NCBI GenBank assembly: GCA_016719485.1 | Contig: JADJZB010000006.1 | Coordinates: 62,001 to 126,000 of the forward strand | Reading direction: 5' to 3' | DNA: 64,000 nt | From: Holophagales bacterium | Lineage (GTDB): Bacteria > Acidobacteriota > Thermoanaerobaculia > UBA5066 | Part shown: in pieces, positions 1-8,300 of the stretch | Position numbering within the stretch: position 1 is the stretch's first letter | Layout of the letters: each line of letters starts with the position of its first letter | Program-made: the position numbers and the translations under genes | Notes under the pieces: generated by a model | Database searches by the model: none | What the model was told of the DNA's origin: nothing | The model's input: the letters and a program-made list of their open reading frames with translations, nothing else

Positions 1-148
1 CAGCCCTTGGCGGCGTCGTAGGGAGACCTCGAGCGCACCGAGCCTGCGGCGCCCGCCGGTCAGGGAGGGCAGGGGACCCTGGGTGGAGGTGCTGCCGGCA
101 GAGGGCTGCGCTCCTGTGGCGGCCCTGTCTCGAGTCCCGCTGCGCCGA

Positions 149-769
149 TCAGCGGCCGACGAGCTTCTGCAGGTGTTCCGGGTAGCGGGCGCCGTGCAGC
201 GTGACCTTCGCGGAGACTTCGTCGATCTCGCGGAGATCCTCCGGGGAGAGGGTCAGCCCGGCCGCGCCGAGGTTCTCGCCGAGCCGGTGGAGCTTCGTCG
301 TGCCCGGGATCGGGACGATCCACGGCTTCTGCGCGAGGAGCCAAGCGAGGGCGATTTGCGCGGGCGTCGCCCCCTTCGCTTCAGCGATCCGCCGCAGCAT
401 CTCGACGAACGCGAGGTTCGCCTTGCGCGCTTCGGGCGCGAACCGGGGAACGACGTTGCGAAAGTCGGTCTTGTCGGAAGTCGTCTTCTCGTCGATCGCG
501 CCCGTGAGGAGGCCTTTCCCGAGCGGGCTGAAGGGGACGAATCCGATCCCCAGCTCCTCGAGCGTCGGAATCACCTCCGCCTCGGGCTCTCTCCACCAGA
601 GGGAGTACTCGCTCTGGAGCGCGGTGACGCGCTGGACGGCGTGAGCGCGGCGGATCGTCGCTGGAGCGAGCGGACTGGTCGCGCTCGTGGCGGCCCAGGC
701 GCGGGCGTCGTACGAGGTCGATTCGACCTTCGAGGTGCCGGCGGGCTTGGTGTTCGTCGCTTCGGTCAT
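149..769 (-). pseudogene. Chimeric aldo/keto reductase remnant with an alcohol-dehydrogenase leader
   Basis: The frame encodes 206 residues. Residues 38-206 match residues 162-330 of the intact reductase at 13968-14960 without a length change, including EYSLWWREPE, GATPAQIALAWLL and the terminal HLQKLVGR. The first ~37 residues are not reductase. ARAWAATSATSPLAP closely resembles ARAWGATSATSPIAP near the N-terminus of the zinc alcohol dehydrogenase at 2507-3730. The N-terminal half that carries the catalytic Asp, Tyr, Lys and His (D52, Y57, K82, H126 in the intact paralogue) is missing, so reductase activity is unlikely. The ATG at 769 has a GGGAGG ribosome site about 10 bases upstream, so the frame may still be translated. 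I infer a deletion that joined an ADH gene to an AKR gene at a shared TIRR-coding stretch (647-658). Confidence 0.75.
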
Positions 770-948
770 TTCGGGTCGCCTCCCGGCGTCGACAAGGTAG
801 GGCGTCCGGGCCGGTCGGTCATTAGCAAAACGCGCCAATGTGGTGGCGGAACGCGCCAGGAGGCCGATACCTGCAGCCGATTCGGCTGTCATGCGGCAAC
901 CCCGAGACGTTCGCCAGGGTCACTTCATCCCTGCTCGCAGCCGTGATG

Positions 949-2067
949 TCACTTCAGGTTCGTGCCGAAGAACACTGTGATCTTGTCGAACGGAATCACG
1001 TCCATCCGGTCGTAGAGATCAGTGTGGCTGGCGTCCGGGATGATCATGAGCTCCTTCGGCTCCGCCGCAGCCGCGTAGGCGGTTTCGCTGAAATAGCGCG
1101 AGTGGGCCTTTTCGCCGTGGATGAACAGAACCGGGCGCGGCGAAATCTCCGCGATGTAGGTCAAGAGCGGCATGTTCATGAACGACAGCGGGGTCGTGAG
1201 CGTCCACGAGCCGTGCGAGTTCACCGCCCGCGGATGGAAGCCCCGCGGCGTCCTGTAGTAGTCGTGATAGTCCACCAGGAACTGCGCTTCGCCGCCTTTC
1301 AGCTCGTTGGAGACCGGGCCATACGCCGGAGCTCCCTTTTCCGCATCCTGCCAACGCTGCCGGCCCAGCTGCTCCAGTGCTTGCGTGCGCTGTTCGAGGG
1401 TCACACTGTCGTTGTAGCCCCTGGACATGACGCGCGTCATGTCGTACATGGTGCTGACCACGACCGCCTTCACGCGCTTGTCCACGGCGGCTGCATTCAA
1501 TGCCATGCCACCCCAGCCGCAAATGCCGATGATGCCAATGCGCCCGCGGTCCACATTGGGTTGCAGGCCGAGAAAGTCCACGGCGGCACTGAAATCCTCC
1601 GTGTTGATGTCTGGTGAGGCCACATTCCGCGGTTCACCACCACTTTCCCCCGTGTAGGACGGATCGAAAGCCAGCGTGACGAATCCGCGTTCCGCCATGG
1701 TCTGCGCATAAAGGCCCGACGACTGTTCCTTGACCGCGCCGAAGGGGCCACCAACGGCAATCGCTGCAAGCTTGCCGCTGGTACTTTTCGGCTGGTACAG
1801 GTCAGCCGATAGGGTGATGCCGTAGCGGGTCTTGAAAGTGACTCTCTGATGGTCCACCTTCTCGTTTCTTGAAAAGGTCTTGTCCCACGTTGCGACTCGT
1901 GGCATGGCGGCCTCCTTGTTCGCGGCGTGGAGTGCCTGCCCCGAACCCGACTGGCAGGCCGCCAGCACTGTTGTGAAAGCGAGAGCCACGCTCAAAGCAA
2001 ATCTGCCGCTCGGCAAGCTTCCTGGCGAAGCGTCCATCTGCGCGGCTTCTGGAATGGGTCGGTTCAT
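949..2067 (-). CDS. Alpha/beta-hydrolase lipoprotein
   Basis: This is a 372-residue secreted hydrolase. Residues ~22-38 form a hydrophobic signal ending in LAAC, a lipobox, so it is probably an outer-envelope lipoprotein. The fold is shown by a nucleophile elbow GICGWGG, in which Cys stands where Ser is usual, a late acidic region and DASHTDLYD, which holds the likely catalytic His. It resembles the dienelactone-hydrolase/YcjY-like group, so a small ester or lactone substrate is plausible but unproven. The ATG at 2067 follows GGAG at a good distance. Codon use and base composition look visibly less GC-rich than those of all neighbours, which suggests recent acquisition. Confidence 0.8.
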   Translation of the reverse strand: MNRPIPEAAQMDASPGSLPSGRFALSVALAFTTVLAACQSGSGQALHAANKEAAMPRVATWDKTFSRNEKVDHQRVTFKTRYGITLSADLYQPKSTSGKLAAIAVGGPFGAVKEQSSGLYAQTMAERGFVTLAFDPSYTGESGGEPRNVASPDINTEDFSAAVDFLGLQPNVDRGRIGIIGICGWGGMALNAAAVDKRVKAVVVSTMYDMTRVMSRGYNDSVTLEQRTQALEQLGRQRWQDAEKGAPAYGPVSNELKGGEAQFLVDYHDYYRTPRGFHPRAVNSHGSWTLTTPLSFMNMPLLTYIAEISPRPVLFIHGEKAHSRYFSETAYAAAAEPKELMIIPDASHTDLYDRMDVIPFDKITVFFGTNLK

Positions 2068-2101
2068 GGTCGGCTCCTTCTGTTCGATGCTCGGGTTCGA
2101 C

Positions 2102-2491
2102 TCATCTCAGCCTTCGGCGGACCGGCGACCTGCCGGTCTCCTCCTCGACGGGTTCGATCGTCACTCTCAGCGGCCCGGGGCGGTTCAGAACCTCGAGGCC
2201 GGAGTCGATTCGTCCCAGCTTGATCAGCCCGGCCGAATGGCGGAAGTCCTCGTAGAAGATGGCCAGATTCCCCCAGGGCGAGTAGTAGGTGAGATCCCCC
2301 ACGACGGGATCGATGCCCGGGGGAGCACCTTCCGTGCTCAGCCTCCTGGGCAGATCGCTGATCTTCTCCGTGGCGGCATAGTCCGTGAGCGTCAGCTCGA
2401 GCGGGAGCTGGGAGGCGAAGTCCCGGGCCGTGTCGTTGTCGGCGAGGGTGGCCGCGATCGACCCGCCTTCGATGCTCATGCGGATCCTCAC
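2102..2491 (-). CDS. Cyclophilin-like fold protein
   Basis: This small protein of 129 residues has the pattern of the cyclophilin-like family (COG2164 type): a first strand MRIRMSIE, then TARDFASQLPLELTLTDYA, and a glycine-rich YYSPWGNLAIFYEDF strand. Members are often encoded next to oxidoreductases; their activity is not established. I chose the GTG at 2491 because it restores the first beta strand. An ATG at 2479 with GAGGA ahead of it is the alternative. It follows the alcohol dehydrogenase stop by 15 bases on the same strand, so the two are probably co-transcribed from the promoter at 3761-3789. Confidence 0.7.
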   Translation of the reverse strand: MRIRMSIEGGSIAATLADNDTARDFASQLPLELTLTDYAATEKISDLPRRLSTEGAPPGIDPVVGDLTYYSPWGNLAIFYEDFRHSAGLIKLGRIDSGLEVLNRPGPLRVTIEPVEEETGRSPVRRRLR

Positions 2492-2506
2492 GGTCGTCGC
2501 GGGGCG

Positions 2507-3730
2507 TCAGGCCTTTGCCGACGCCAGGTCGATGACGAAGCGGTACCGCACGTCCTTCCGGACGACGCGATCGAAGGCCTGGCTGACCTGGTCGGGGCGG
2601 ACGAGCTCGACGTCGGCCTTGATACCGCGGGCGGCGCAGTAGTCGATGACCTCCTGCGTCTCGGCGATCCCGCCGATCATCGATCCGGCGATGCTCTTGC
2701 GCGCGTACACGAGCTGGATCCCGCTGACACCCTGGATCTGCTCCATGGCCCCGACGTTGACGAGCGTGGCGTCGGCCTTGAGGAGGTCGACGAACGGCTG
2801 CATCGGGTAGGCCTTCGGCACGGTGGAGATGAGGAGGTCGAAGGTGTTCGCGAGCCGCTTCATCGCCGCCGCGTCGCTCCAGAGGACGGCCTGCCGGGCG
2901 CCCAGCCGCTCGGCGTCCCCCAGCTTGCCGGGGGTGGTGGTGAAAACGGTGACCTCGGCGTTGCGCGCGGCCGCGAGCTTCACCGCCATGTGACCCAGCC
3001 CGCCGAGCCCGATCACCCCCACGCGCTGCCCGCCGCCGAGCCTCCAGTGCTGCATCGGGGAGAAGGTGGTGATCCCGGCGCAGAGGAGCGGGGCCGTCGC
3101 CGCAAGGTCCGCGCCGGGCGGGATCCGGATGACGAAGTGCTCGGTGACGACGATCCTGTCGGAGTAGCCGCCGTAGGTGACCGGCGCAGCGCCGTGCGCG
3201 TCGGGCGAGTTGTAGGTGAAGGTGGCCGACCGGGCGCAGTTCTGCTCGCGGTCGGCGCGGCAGCCGTCGCACGTGCGGCAGGAATCGACGAGGCATCCGA
3301 CGCCGCCGATGTCGCCCACCTTGAACTTCGTGACCTTCTTCCCGACGGCGCCGACCCGGCCGATGACCTCGTGGCCGGGGACGCACGGGTAGACCGTCGG
3401 CCCCCATTCGTGCCACTCGTCGCGCGCCTGGTGGATGTCGGAGTGACAGATGCCGCAATAGAGGACGTCGAGAAGCACGTCGTGCGGCCCGAGGGCGCGC
3501 CGGGCGATCTGCAGAGGCGCGATGGGGCTCGTGGCGCTCGTCGCACCCCAGGCCCGCGCGGAGGCGGGCCGATCGCCGGTGGGCGCTCCCGGCTGCGCAG
3601 CATCCAGCTTGCCGGCCACGCTTCCGACGAGGGGCGCCGCGACCAGGGCCGCACCCGCCTTCAGGACCTCGCGCCGGTCGTAGGCGCCGGCGCCCGCCTC
3701 ATGGCTCGAATCTCCGCATCGATCGCACAT
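2507..3730 (-). CDS. Zinc alcohol dehydrogenase (YahK/CAD type) with a Tat-like leader
   Basis: This 407-residue medium-chain dehydrogenase would reduce aldehydes or oxidise alcohols with NAD(P)H. Zinc ligands are visible: C95 in GICHSD, the His of GHE, and a structural four-Cys lobe (CLVDSCRTCDGC...NC). The nucleotide motif is GLGGLGH. Ahead of the usual start sits about 55 extra residues with a twin-arginine motif, DRREVLK (R19-R20), then a hydrophobic stretch AGAALVAAPLVG, so it may be exported folded. The segment SARAWGATSATSP is duplicated in the chimeric remnant at 149-769. The ATG at 3730 has AGGAG upstream. It is transcribed divergently from a LysR regulator, the likely controller. 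Confidence 0.88.
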   Translation of the reverse strand: MCDRCGDSSHEAGAGAYDRREVLKAGAALVAAPLVGSVAGKLDAAQPGAPTGDRPASARAWGATSATSPIAPLQIARRALGPHDVLLDVLYCGICHSDIHQARDEWHEWGPTVYPCVPGHEVIGRVGAVGKKVTKFKVGDIGGVGCLVDSCRTCDGCRADREQNCARSATFTYNSPDAHGAAPVTYGGYSDRIVVTEHFVIRIPPGADLAATAPLLCAGITTFSPMQHWRLGGGQRVGVIGLGGLGHMAVKLAAARNAEVTVFTTTPGKLGDAERLGARQAVLWSDAAAMKRLANTFDLLISTVPKAYPMQPFVDLLKADATLVNVGAMEQIQGVSGIQLVYARKSIAGSMIGGIAETQEVIDYCAARGIKADVELVRPDQVSQAFDRVVRKDVRYRFVIDLASAKA

Positions 3731-3760
3731 CTGAAGCTCCTTTCTGCTTTCCACGGGAAA

Positions 3761-3789
3761 AGGATAGGAACGTCGCGAGCGGTCGACAA
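3761..3789 (-). promoter_or_regulatory. Sigma-70-type promoter for the alcohol dehydrogenase
   Basis: On the minus strand TTGTCG (3789-3784) and TATCCT (3766-3761) are separated by exactly 17 bases, with the dehydrogenase ATG about 30 bases downstream. The whole 87-base divergent gap is shared with the LysR gene, so an operator overlapping this promoter is likely. I could not fix a specific LysR box. Confidence 0.5.
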
Positions 3790-3817
3790 GACGGCAAAGG
3801 CGGCATAGGCTGGTGAA

Positions 3818-4720
3818 GTGAGTGCACCAATAGCCCGTGACGAGCTCGCGGTCCTCGCCGCCTTCGCGGTGGTGGCCGAGGAGCTCAGCTTCACGAAGGC
3901 GGCCCACCGGCTCGGTCTCAGCCGGTCGGCCGTGAGCCACGCGATTCGGTCCCTCGAGGAGCGACTGGGCCTGAGACTCCTCGCCCGGACGACGCGCACG
4001 GTCGCGCCCACGGAGGCGGGCGAGCGTTTGCTGGCGCACGTGCGCCCCGCGCTCGAAGAGATCGAGGCCGCGCTCGCCGAGGCCGGCCGGCTGCGTGCGA
4101 GGCGGGCCGGCGTCGTCCGGCTGGTCGCGCCGCCGATGGCGATCGCGATGGCCCTCTGGCCGAAGGTCGCGAAGTTCGTTCGAGACAACCCCGAGGTGGT
4201 CCTCGACATCACGACCGAAGGAGAGAACCGCCCCGACCTCGTCGCAGGGCGTTTCGACGCCGGCATCCACCTCGGGGAGTTCGTCCAGAGGGACATGGTC
4301 GCCGTCCGGATCAGCGGGGAGCAGCGCGCGGCCGTCGTCGGCGCGCCGGCGTACTTCGACTCGCATCCCCGGCCGAAGACGCCGCGCGACCTGACGGCGC
4401 ACAGCTGCATCTCCCACCGCCTGGGGGTCAGCGGCCCCGTCTACCGGTGGGAGTTCGAGAAGCGCGGCCGGCCCGTCGTCGTCTCCGTTTCAGGACCTCT
4501 CGTCGTCACCGACCCCGTGTTCACCCTGCGCGCCGCGCTCGACGGCCTGGGACTGGCCTACCTGCTCGAGGAGGACGCCGCCGACCTCCTCGGGCGGGGC
4601 GACCTCGTGCGCGTGCTCGAGGACTGGTGTCCGCCGTTCGACGGTTACTTCCTCTACTACCCGAGCCGGCGCCATCAGCCTCCGGCCCTTCAGGCGCTCG
4701 TCGAGGCGCTCCGCGTCTGA
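3818..4720 (+). CDS. LysR-family transcriptional regulator
   Basis: This 300-residue protein has an N-terminal winged helix-turn-helix (residues ~10-68: FTKAAHRLGLSRSAVSHAIRSLE) and a PBP2-like effector domain from ~95 on. The phrase SFTKAAHRLGLSRSAVSHAI is typical of the subgroup that regulates neighbouring oxidoreductases. The start is GTG. It is divergent from the alcohol dehydrogenase at 2507-3730, 87 bases away, which is the classic arrangement for a LysR regulator and its target. The effector is unknown; an aldehyde is a guess. Confidence 0.92.
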   Translation: MSAPIARDELAVLAAFAVVAEELSFTKAAHRLGLSRSAVSHAIRSLEERLGLRLLARTTRTVAPTEAGERLLAHVRPALEEIEAALAEAGRLRARRAGVVRLVAPPMAIAMALWPKVAKFVRDNPEVVLDITTEGENRPDLVAGRFDAGIHLGEFVQRDMVAVRISGEQRAAVVGAPAYFDSHPRPKTPRDLTAHSCISHRLGVSGPVYRWEFEKRGRPVVVSVSGPLVVTDPVFTLRAALDGLGLAYLLEEDAADLLGRGDLVRVLEDWCPPFDGYFLYYPSRRHQPPALQALVEALRV

Positions 4721-4753
4721 CCGGGACGGCCGACGTCTCGACCTGCCGCTTCG

Positions 4754-5713
4754 TCAGCGCGCCCGTCGTTCGTCGGAGAATGGAACGGGATCGCGGACCA
4801 CCCGCTCCTTCGCCCGGAGGACGAGCACGGTGCCGCCGAGGACGAGGAGCATGCCGGCGACGGGCGCCGCCGACCAGCGGTATCCCTCGAACGCGGTGGA
4901 CGCCAGCATCGCGATCAGCGGAATCACGGCGGCGGTGTAGCCGGACCGCCCCGCGCCGATCCGCTTGAGGAGCGTGAGGAAGGCCATGAAGGCGACGACC
5001 GACCCGAAGAGCGCGAGGTAGGCGAGGGAGAGGACGTATCCAGGCCTCGCGTCAAACGCGAAGGGGATACCGGTCACCGCGCACCAGGCCAATACCGAGA
5101 GGGAGGCGTAGCCCATCGCGAACGCGATCGACGGGGCGACGGCCAGGCCGGTTGCGAAGAGCCGCTGCGAGTAGAGGTTCCCGGCCGAGGCGAAGAAGGT
5201 CGCGACGAGGGCGAGCCAGAGTCCGCCCGCCTGACCGGCGCCCCCACGGAGGCTCGTCACCTCCGGCCAGAAGAGGAGCGCGACGCCTGCCACGCCGATC
5301 ACTGCGCCGAGGGCGACGGCCGGCGGCGTCGGCGTTCCGAAGAAGAGCCGGGCGCCGATCAGGTTCCAGAAGACGAGGAAGGAGAAGACGACCGCCACGA
5401 GTCCGGAGGCGAGGTGCTGCTCGGCGCGGTAGACGAGGACGTAGTTCAGCCCGAAGAGGAGGAACCCGAGGAGCGCGAGGCGGGCGTGGTCGCGCGCCGT
5501 GAACCGGAGCGAGACGCCGCGCAGGAGGCACCACCCGACGAGGAGGAGAGAGGCGAGGGCGAACCGCCACGCCACGGAGACCTCGGGAGCCACGACGCCA
5601 AGCTGGAACTTGATGGCGAGCCAGGTCGTTCCCCAGATGAACGAGGCGAGGAAGAAGAGGAAGACGTTGGACGAGGCGTCTGGCTTCGCCGGCGTCGCGG
5701 AGGGGTGGTCCAT
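4754..5713 (-). CDS. EamA/DMT-family transporter
   Basis: This 319-residue inner-membrane protein has about ten hydrophobic helices in two repeated EamA halves: FLASFIWGTTWLAIK near the start and a second copy beginning GGLWLALVATFFASAGNLYSQ. EamA proteins export amino acids or small metabolites; no substrate can be read from the sequence. The ATG at 5713 precedes MDHPSATPAKP. An upstream in-frame start would add 14 residues that do not look like a signal. It is convergent with the LysR gene, with a 33-base gap. Confidence 0.9.
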   Translation of the reverse strand: MDHPSATPAKPDASSNVFLFFLASFIWGTTWLAIKFQLGVVAPEVSVAWRFALASLLLVGWCLLRGVSLRFTARDHARLALLGFLLFGLNYVLVYRAEQHLASGLVAVVFSFLVFWNLIGARLFFGTPTPPAVALGAVIGVAGVALLFWPEVTSLRGGAGQAGGLWLALVATFFASAGNLYSQRLFATGLAVAPSIAFAMGYASLSVLAWCAVTGIPFAFDARPGYVLSLAYLALFGSVVAFMAFLTLLKRIGAGRSGYTAAVIPLIAMLASTAFEGYRWSAAPVAGMLLVLGGTVLVLRAKERVVRDPVPFSDERRAR

Positions 5714-5757
5714 CCGTCGATTCTGCACCGCGCGGCGGTGGGGAACCGCGAGCAACG

Positions 5758-6822
5758 TTACGCCCGAGGACGCGATCTATCCGCCGCTGGATCGTCGCGG
5801 ACGTTTCGTTCGAATGCGTCTCGCCAGGCGACCGAGACGGTCATCGTGGGTGGCGCGGCGCGACGAAGGGCTTTCGCGCCGAGGAGCTCGGCGACGGCGG
5901 GGGAGGGCTCGCGCGAGAGGCGGAGCCGGACGAGAGACGCCGGGTCGAGGCGCGAGAGCGCGGCACGGAGGCGAGCCTCGAACGACGCGGCGTCGTCGTC
6001 CGGGTCGAGCTCGAGGTCGACCATCGGCCGGACCGGGAGCTCGCGAAACTCCCAGGTCGCGGTACCGCCACGGCCATCTCGTTCGAGCTCGAGGAGAAGC
6101 GTTCCCTTCGGCTCGTTCCGCTCGGCGAAGGAGGTCCGGTCCGTCGACCCGGCGAAGAGGACGGGCGAGGCGAGAGGGCGCGCTGCGAGGTCGTGGGTGA
6201 GGACCTGCGCGCGGTGGATGTGCCCGGAGAGGACGGCCGCAAAGCCCGCCGGGACGTCCCGGCCGCGAACGACGTCGGCCCCGTTGCGAAAGGTGAATCC
6301 GACCGGCCCGACCTTTGCCCCTTCGACGGCCTGGTGGAAGCAGAGGAGGCGGACGTCGGCCACGGCGTCCGCGTGCCCCGTAGCCGCGAGGAGTGCGGGA
6401 AAGCTCGTCCGCACGTCGGGAGCGAAAGGGAAACCGGAGAGCGCGAGGTCGAGGCCGTCCCGCCGGACGACGAACGTCCTGGGGCGGTCGAAGGCGCGGA
6501 TCCGCGGATGCGTCAGGAGCAGGCCGCGCGGCACTCCGGACCGCTCGTGGTTCCCGGGGACCCAGAAGACGTCCAACCCGAGATCGGCGAGCTGGGCGAG
6601 CCGCGAGAAGACTCTCTCCGCGAGCCAGGCCGGAATCCGGCTCCGGTAGAAGAGGTCGCCGCCGTGGACGACGATGCCGGCCTCGCCGCTCAATGCCGGT
6701 GCGAGCGCCCGCTCGAAGCTCTCGAAGAGGTCGTCGCCGCGGCGGCGCCTTTCGACACGGGGCCGCGACGGAAGGTCGAGGCCGAGGTGCGTGTCGGAGA
6801 GGAAAAGGACCCGGACCGGCAT
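5758..6822 (-). CDS. SbcD/Mre11-like metallophosphoesterase
   Basis: This 354-residue calcineurin-like phosphoesterase has the five metal-binding motifs in order: SDTHLG (residues ~9-14), GGDLFYRSR, GNHER, a His in CFHQAVEG and GHIHRAQ. The layout matches SbcD/Mre11-type nucleases that open DNA ends. The usual partner ATPase SbcC/Rad50 is not adjacent: the neighbours are a transporter and a transglutaminase-like protein. It is either a stand-alone nuclease or works with a partner elsewhere. The C-terminal ~100 residues form an acidic cap domain. Confidence 0.85.
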   Translation of the reverse strand: MPVRVLFLSDTHLGLDLPSRPRVERRRRGDDLFESFERALAPALSGEAGIVVHGGDLFYRSRIPAWLAERVFSRLAQLADLGLDVFWVPGNHERSGVPRGLLLTHPRIRAFDRPRTFVVRRDGLDLALSGFPFAPDVRTSFPALLAATGHADAVADVRLLCFHQAVEGAKVGPVGFTFRNGADVVRGRDVPAGFAAVLSGHIHRAQVLTHDLAARPLASPVLFAGSTDRTSFAERNEPKGTLLLELERDGRGGTATWEFRELPVRPMVDLELDPDDDAASFEARLRAALSRLDPASLVRLRLSREPSPAVAELLGAKALRRAAPPTMTVSVAWRDAFERNVRDDPAADRSRPRA

Positions 6823-6874
6823 CGCGCCCGAGGCTACAGGACCCGCCTCGCCCGCGGGGCAGCGCGGGTCCGGA

Positions 6875-7528
6875 TCAGCCCTGGATTCTCTCGCGGGGAG
6901 GGTGCTTCTGCCCCGGCAGGAGCCCCTGTGCGAAGGCGACCGGCTCCACGCGGCGAAGGCCTCTCGCCTGGGAGGGCGTGACGAGAGGCCGGACGGCGTG
7001 GAGGCCGATCCACTCGCTGACGCCCCAGATGTCCTCCTCGCTGCGCTCCCAGTTCCGCCCGTCCACGCGCGAGAGGTCGATCGGGCGCGAGATCGCGCGG
7101 AGGGTCTTCTCCGCGTCGTCGTTGTAATAGCTCTCGAAGTAGCTCATCGCGAGCTCGCGAGGCGTGCGGTAGACCGGGTCGCGGAAGCGCAGGCCGACGA
7201 ACTTCGATTTGCCGACGGCCCCCCACGCGCCGCCGTCCTTCTTCTCCCGGAAGAGCGCGAGGAGGTGGTGCTCGTCGCGGACCGCGGCGAGGAGGAGTAC
7301 GAGCGGCCGCCGCCCCTGGAACCGGAAAACGGCGGCCGCGAAGACGGCCGCCTCGAAGCACTGGGCCGTCTGGTCCCGCAGGACGCGGCGCGGCGATCGG
7401 CACGTCTCGCCGCCGTCCTCCCTGTTGTAGGGAAGCTCATCGACGAAGCGCTGGACGTCCTCGGGGCGGCGGAGCGTCCGGAGGACGTCCCGCTCCTCCA
7501 CGCTCCACGTGCGATGTCGGCTGCTCAT
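6875..7528 (-). CDS. Conserved hypothetical, transglutaminase-like
   Basis: This protein of 217 residues is soluble. I recognise a pattern seen in uncharacterised transglutaminase-like proteins: a Cys after a short acidic run (DQTAQCFEAAVFAAAVFR), then strand-like PLVLLLAAVRDEHHLLALF and GAWGAVGKSKFVGLRFRDPVYRT, which could supply the His and Asp. Catalysis is not proven. The ATG at 7528 opens MSSRHRTWSVEERD; the longer upstream frame is low-complexity and probably not coding. It lies downstream of the DNA alkylation repair gene on the same strand, after a 106-base gap. Confidence 0.65.
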   Translation of the reverse strand: MSSRHRTWSVEERDVLRTLRRPEDVQRFVDELPYNREDGGETCRSPRRVLRDQTAQCFEAAVFAAAVFRFQGRRPLVLLLAAVRDEHHLLALFREKKDGGAWGAVGKSKFVGLRFRDPVYRTPRELAMSYFESYYNDDAEKTLRAISRPIDLSRVDGRNWERSEEDIWGVSEWIGLHAVRPLVTPSQARGLRRVEPVAFAQGLLPGQKHPPRERIQG

Positions 7529-7634
7529 GCCCGCGCAGGTTACCGTGGACGCAGGCAACCGCCGGCCTCGACCTGCCGGCGTGGAAGCGGAGCCAGGCGC
7601 CCGATGAGCCCGGGGAGTCACCGCTACGCCGGGC

Positions 7635-8300
7635 TCACCCCTGCCGCCGCACCATCTCGTTGATCCAGATCGGGGCGAAGGGTGAGGTACAGCCCTTGGA
7701 GACCGGATAGTCGCGGTAGATTCCCAGGGTTTCGCCGATCGCGATGGCGCGTTTGCGGAGCGCGGGAAAGTGAATCCCTATCGCCGCCAGGGTGGCGTTC
7801 ATCGTCCACTGGACTTCCGAAGCGGCGCCTCCCATCTCGGACTCGATGCGCGCCAGGAGGGCCGGCACGTCGAGCCCTTCCGGACTCCTGGCGATGCGTC
7901 CGGCGGTCAGTCCCCATCCGGCGCGGGCGGCCCAGGGATCGTCGTCGGCCATCCACGCCTGGCGCAAGGCCTCCTTCTCGGGATGCTCCTTGAGGACATA
8001 GGAGCTGAGCCAGTCTGCCAGCTGCGCGAACCCGACGGACCGCACCATCCGATCCATCTCGCCGCCAGACAGCTTCCGTGGCTCGATCACGAGGGTGGCC
8101 AGGAGCCGGGCGTCGATGTTTCCCGTCTCCCAGAGCGCGAGGGCCAGCGCGTGATCGGTCTTGATCGCGGCGGCGAGCTTTCGGATATCACCGAGCAGAA
8201 CGCCGAACTGACTCTCGCCGGCGCCCCTCTTCCTGTTCTGCGCTCGCATCTTTTCGCTGCCGAGCGCCTCGAGCTTGCCGAGCGCTTCGTCGAGGGTCAT
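7635..8300 (-). CDS. AlkD-like DNA alkylation repair protein
   Basis: This 221-residue helical-repeat protein matches the DNA alkylation repair (AlkD/HEAT-like glycosylase) family: QFGVLLGDIRKLAAAIKTDHALALALWETGNIDARLLATL, then WLSSYVLKEHPEK. The family removes alkylated bases such as N3- or N7-methylpurines without base flipping. The C-terminal portion ends in PIWINEMVRRQ. Its ATG overlaps the stop of the upstream lipoprotein frame as ATGA, which implies translational coupling. Confidence 0.85.
   Translation of the reverse strand: MTLDEALGKLEALGSEKMRAQNRKRGAGESQFGVLLGDIRKLAAAIKTDHALALALWETGNIDARLLATLVIEPRKLSGGEMDRMVRSVGFAQLADWLSSYVLKEHPEKEALRQAWMADDDPWAARAGWGLTAGRIARSPEGLDVPALLARIESEMGGAASEVQWTMNATLAAIGIHFPALRKRAIAIGETLGIYRDYPVSKGCTSPFAPIWINEMVRRQG

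Noticed and set aside
60..344. A short minus-strand frame at the left edge
   Set aside because: It overlaps the reductase remnant out of phase and is Pro/Arg-rich low complexity.
83..946. A 287-codon open frame on the plus strand across the AKR remnant
   Set aside because: It is antisense to a well-supported reductase frame and encodes only Arg/Asp/Gly-rich low-complexity sequence, as is common in GC-rich DNA.
1880..3808. A 642-codon plus-strand frame across the hydrolase and alcohol dehydrogenase genes
   Set aside because: It is opposite to three recognisable proteins and has no domain or ribosome site.
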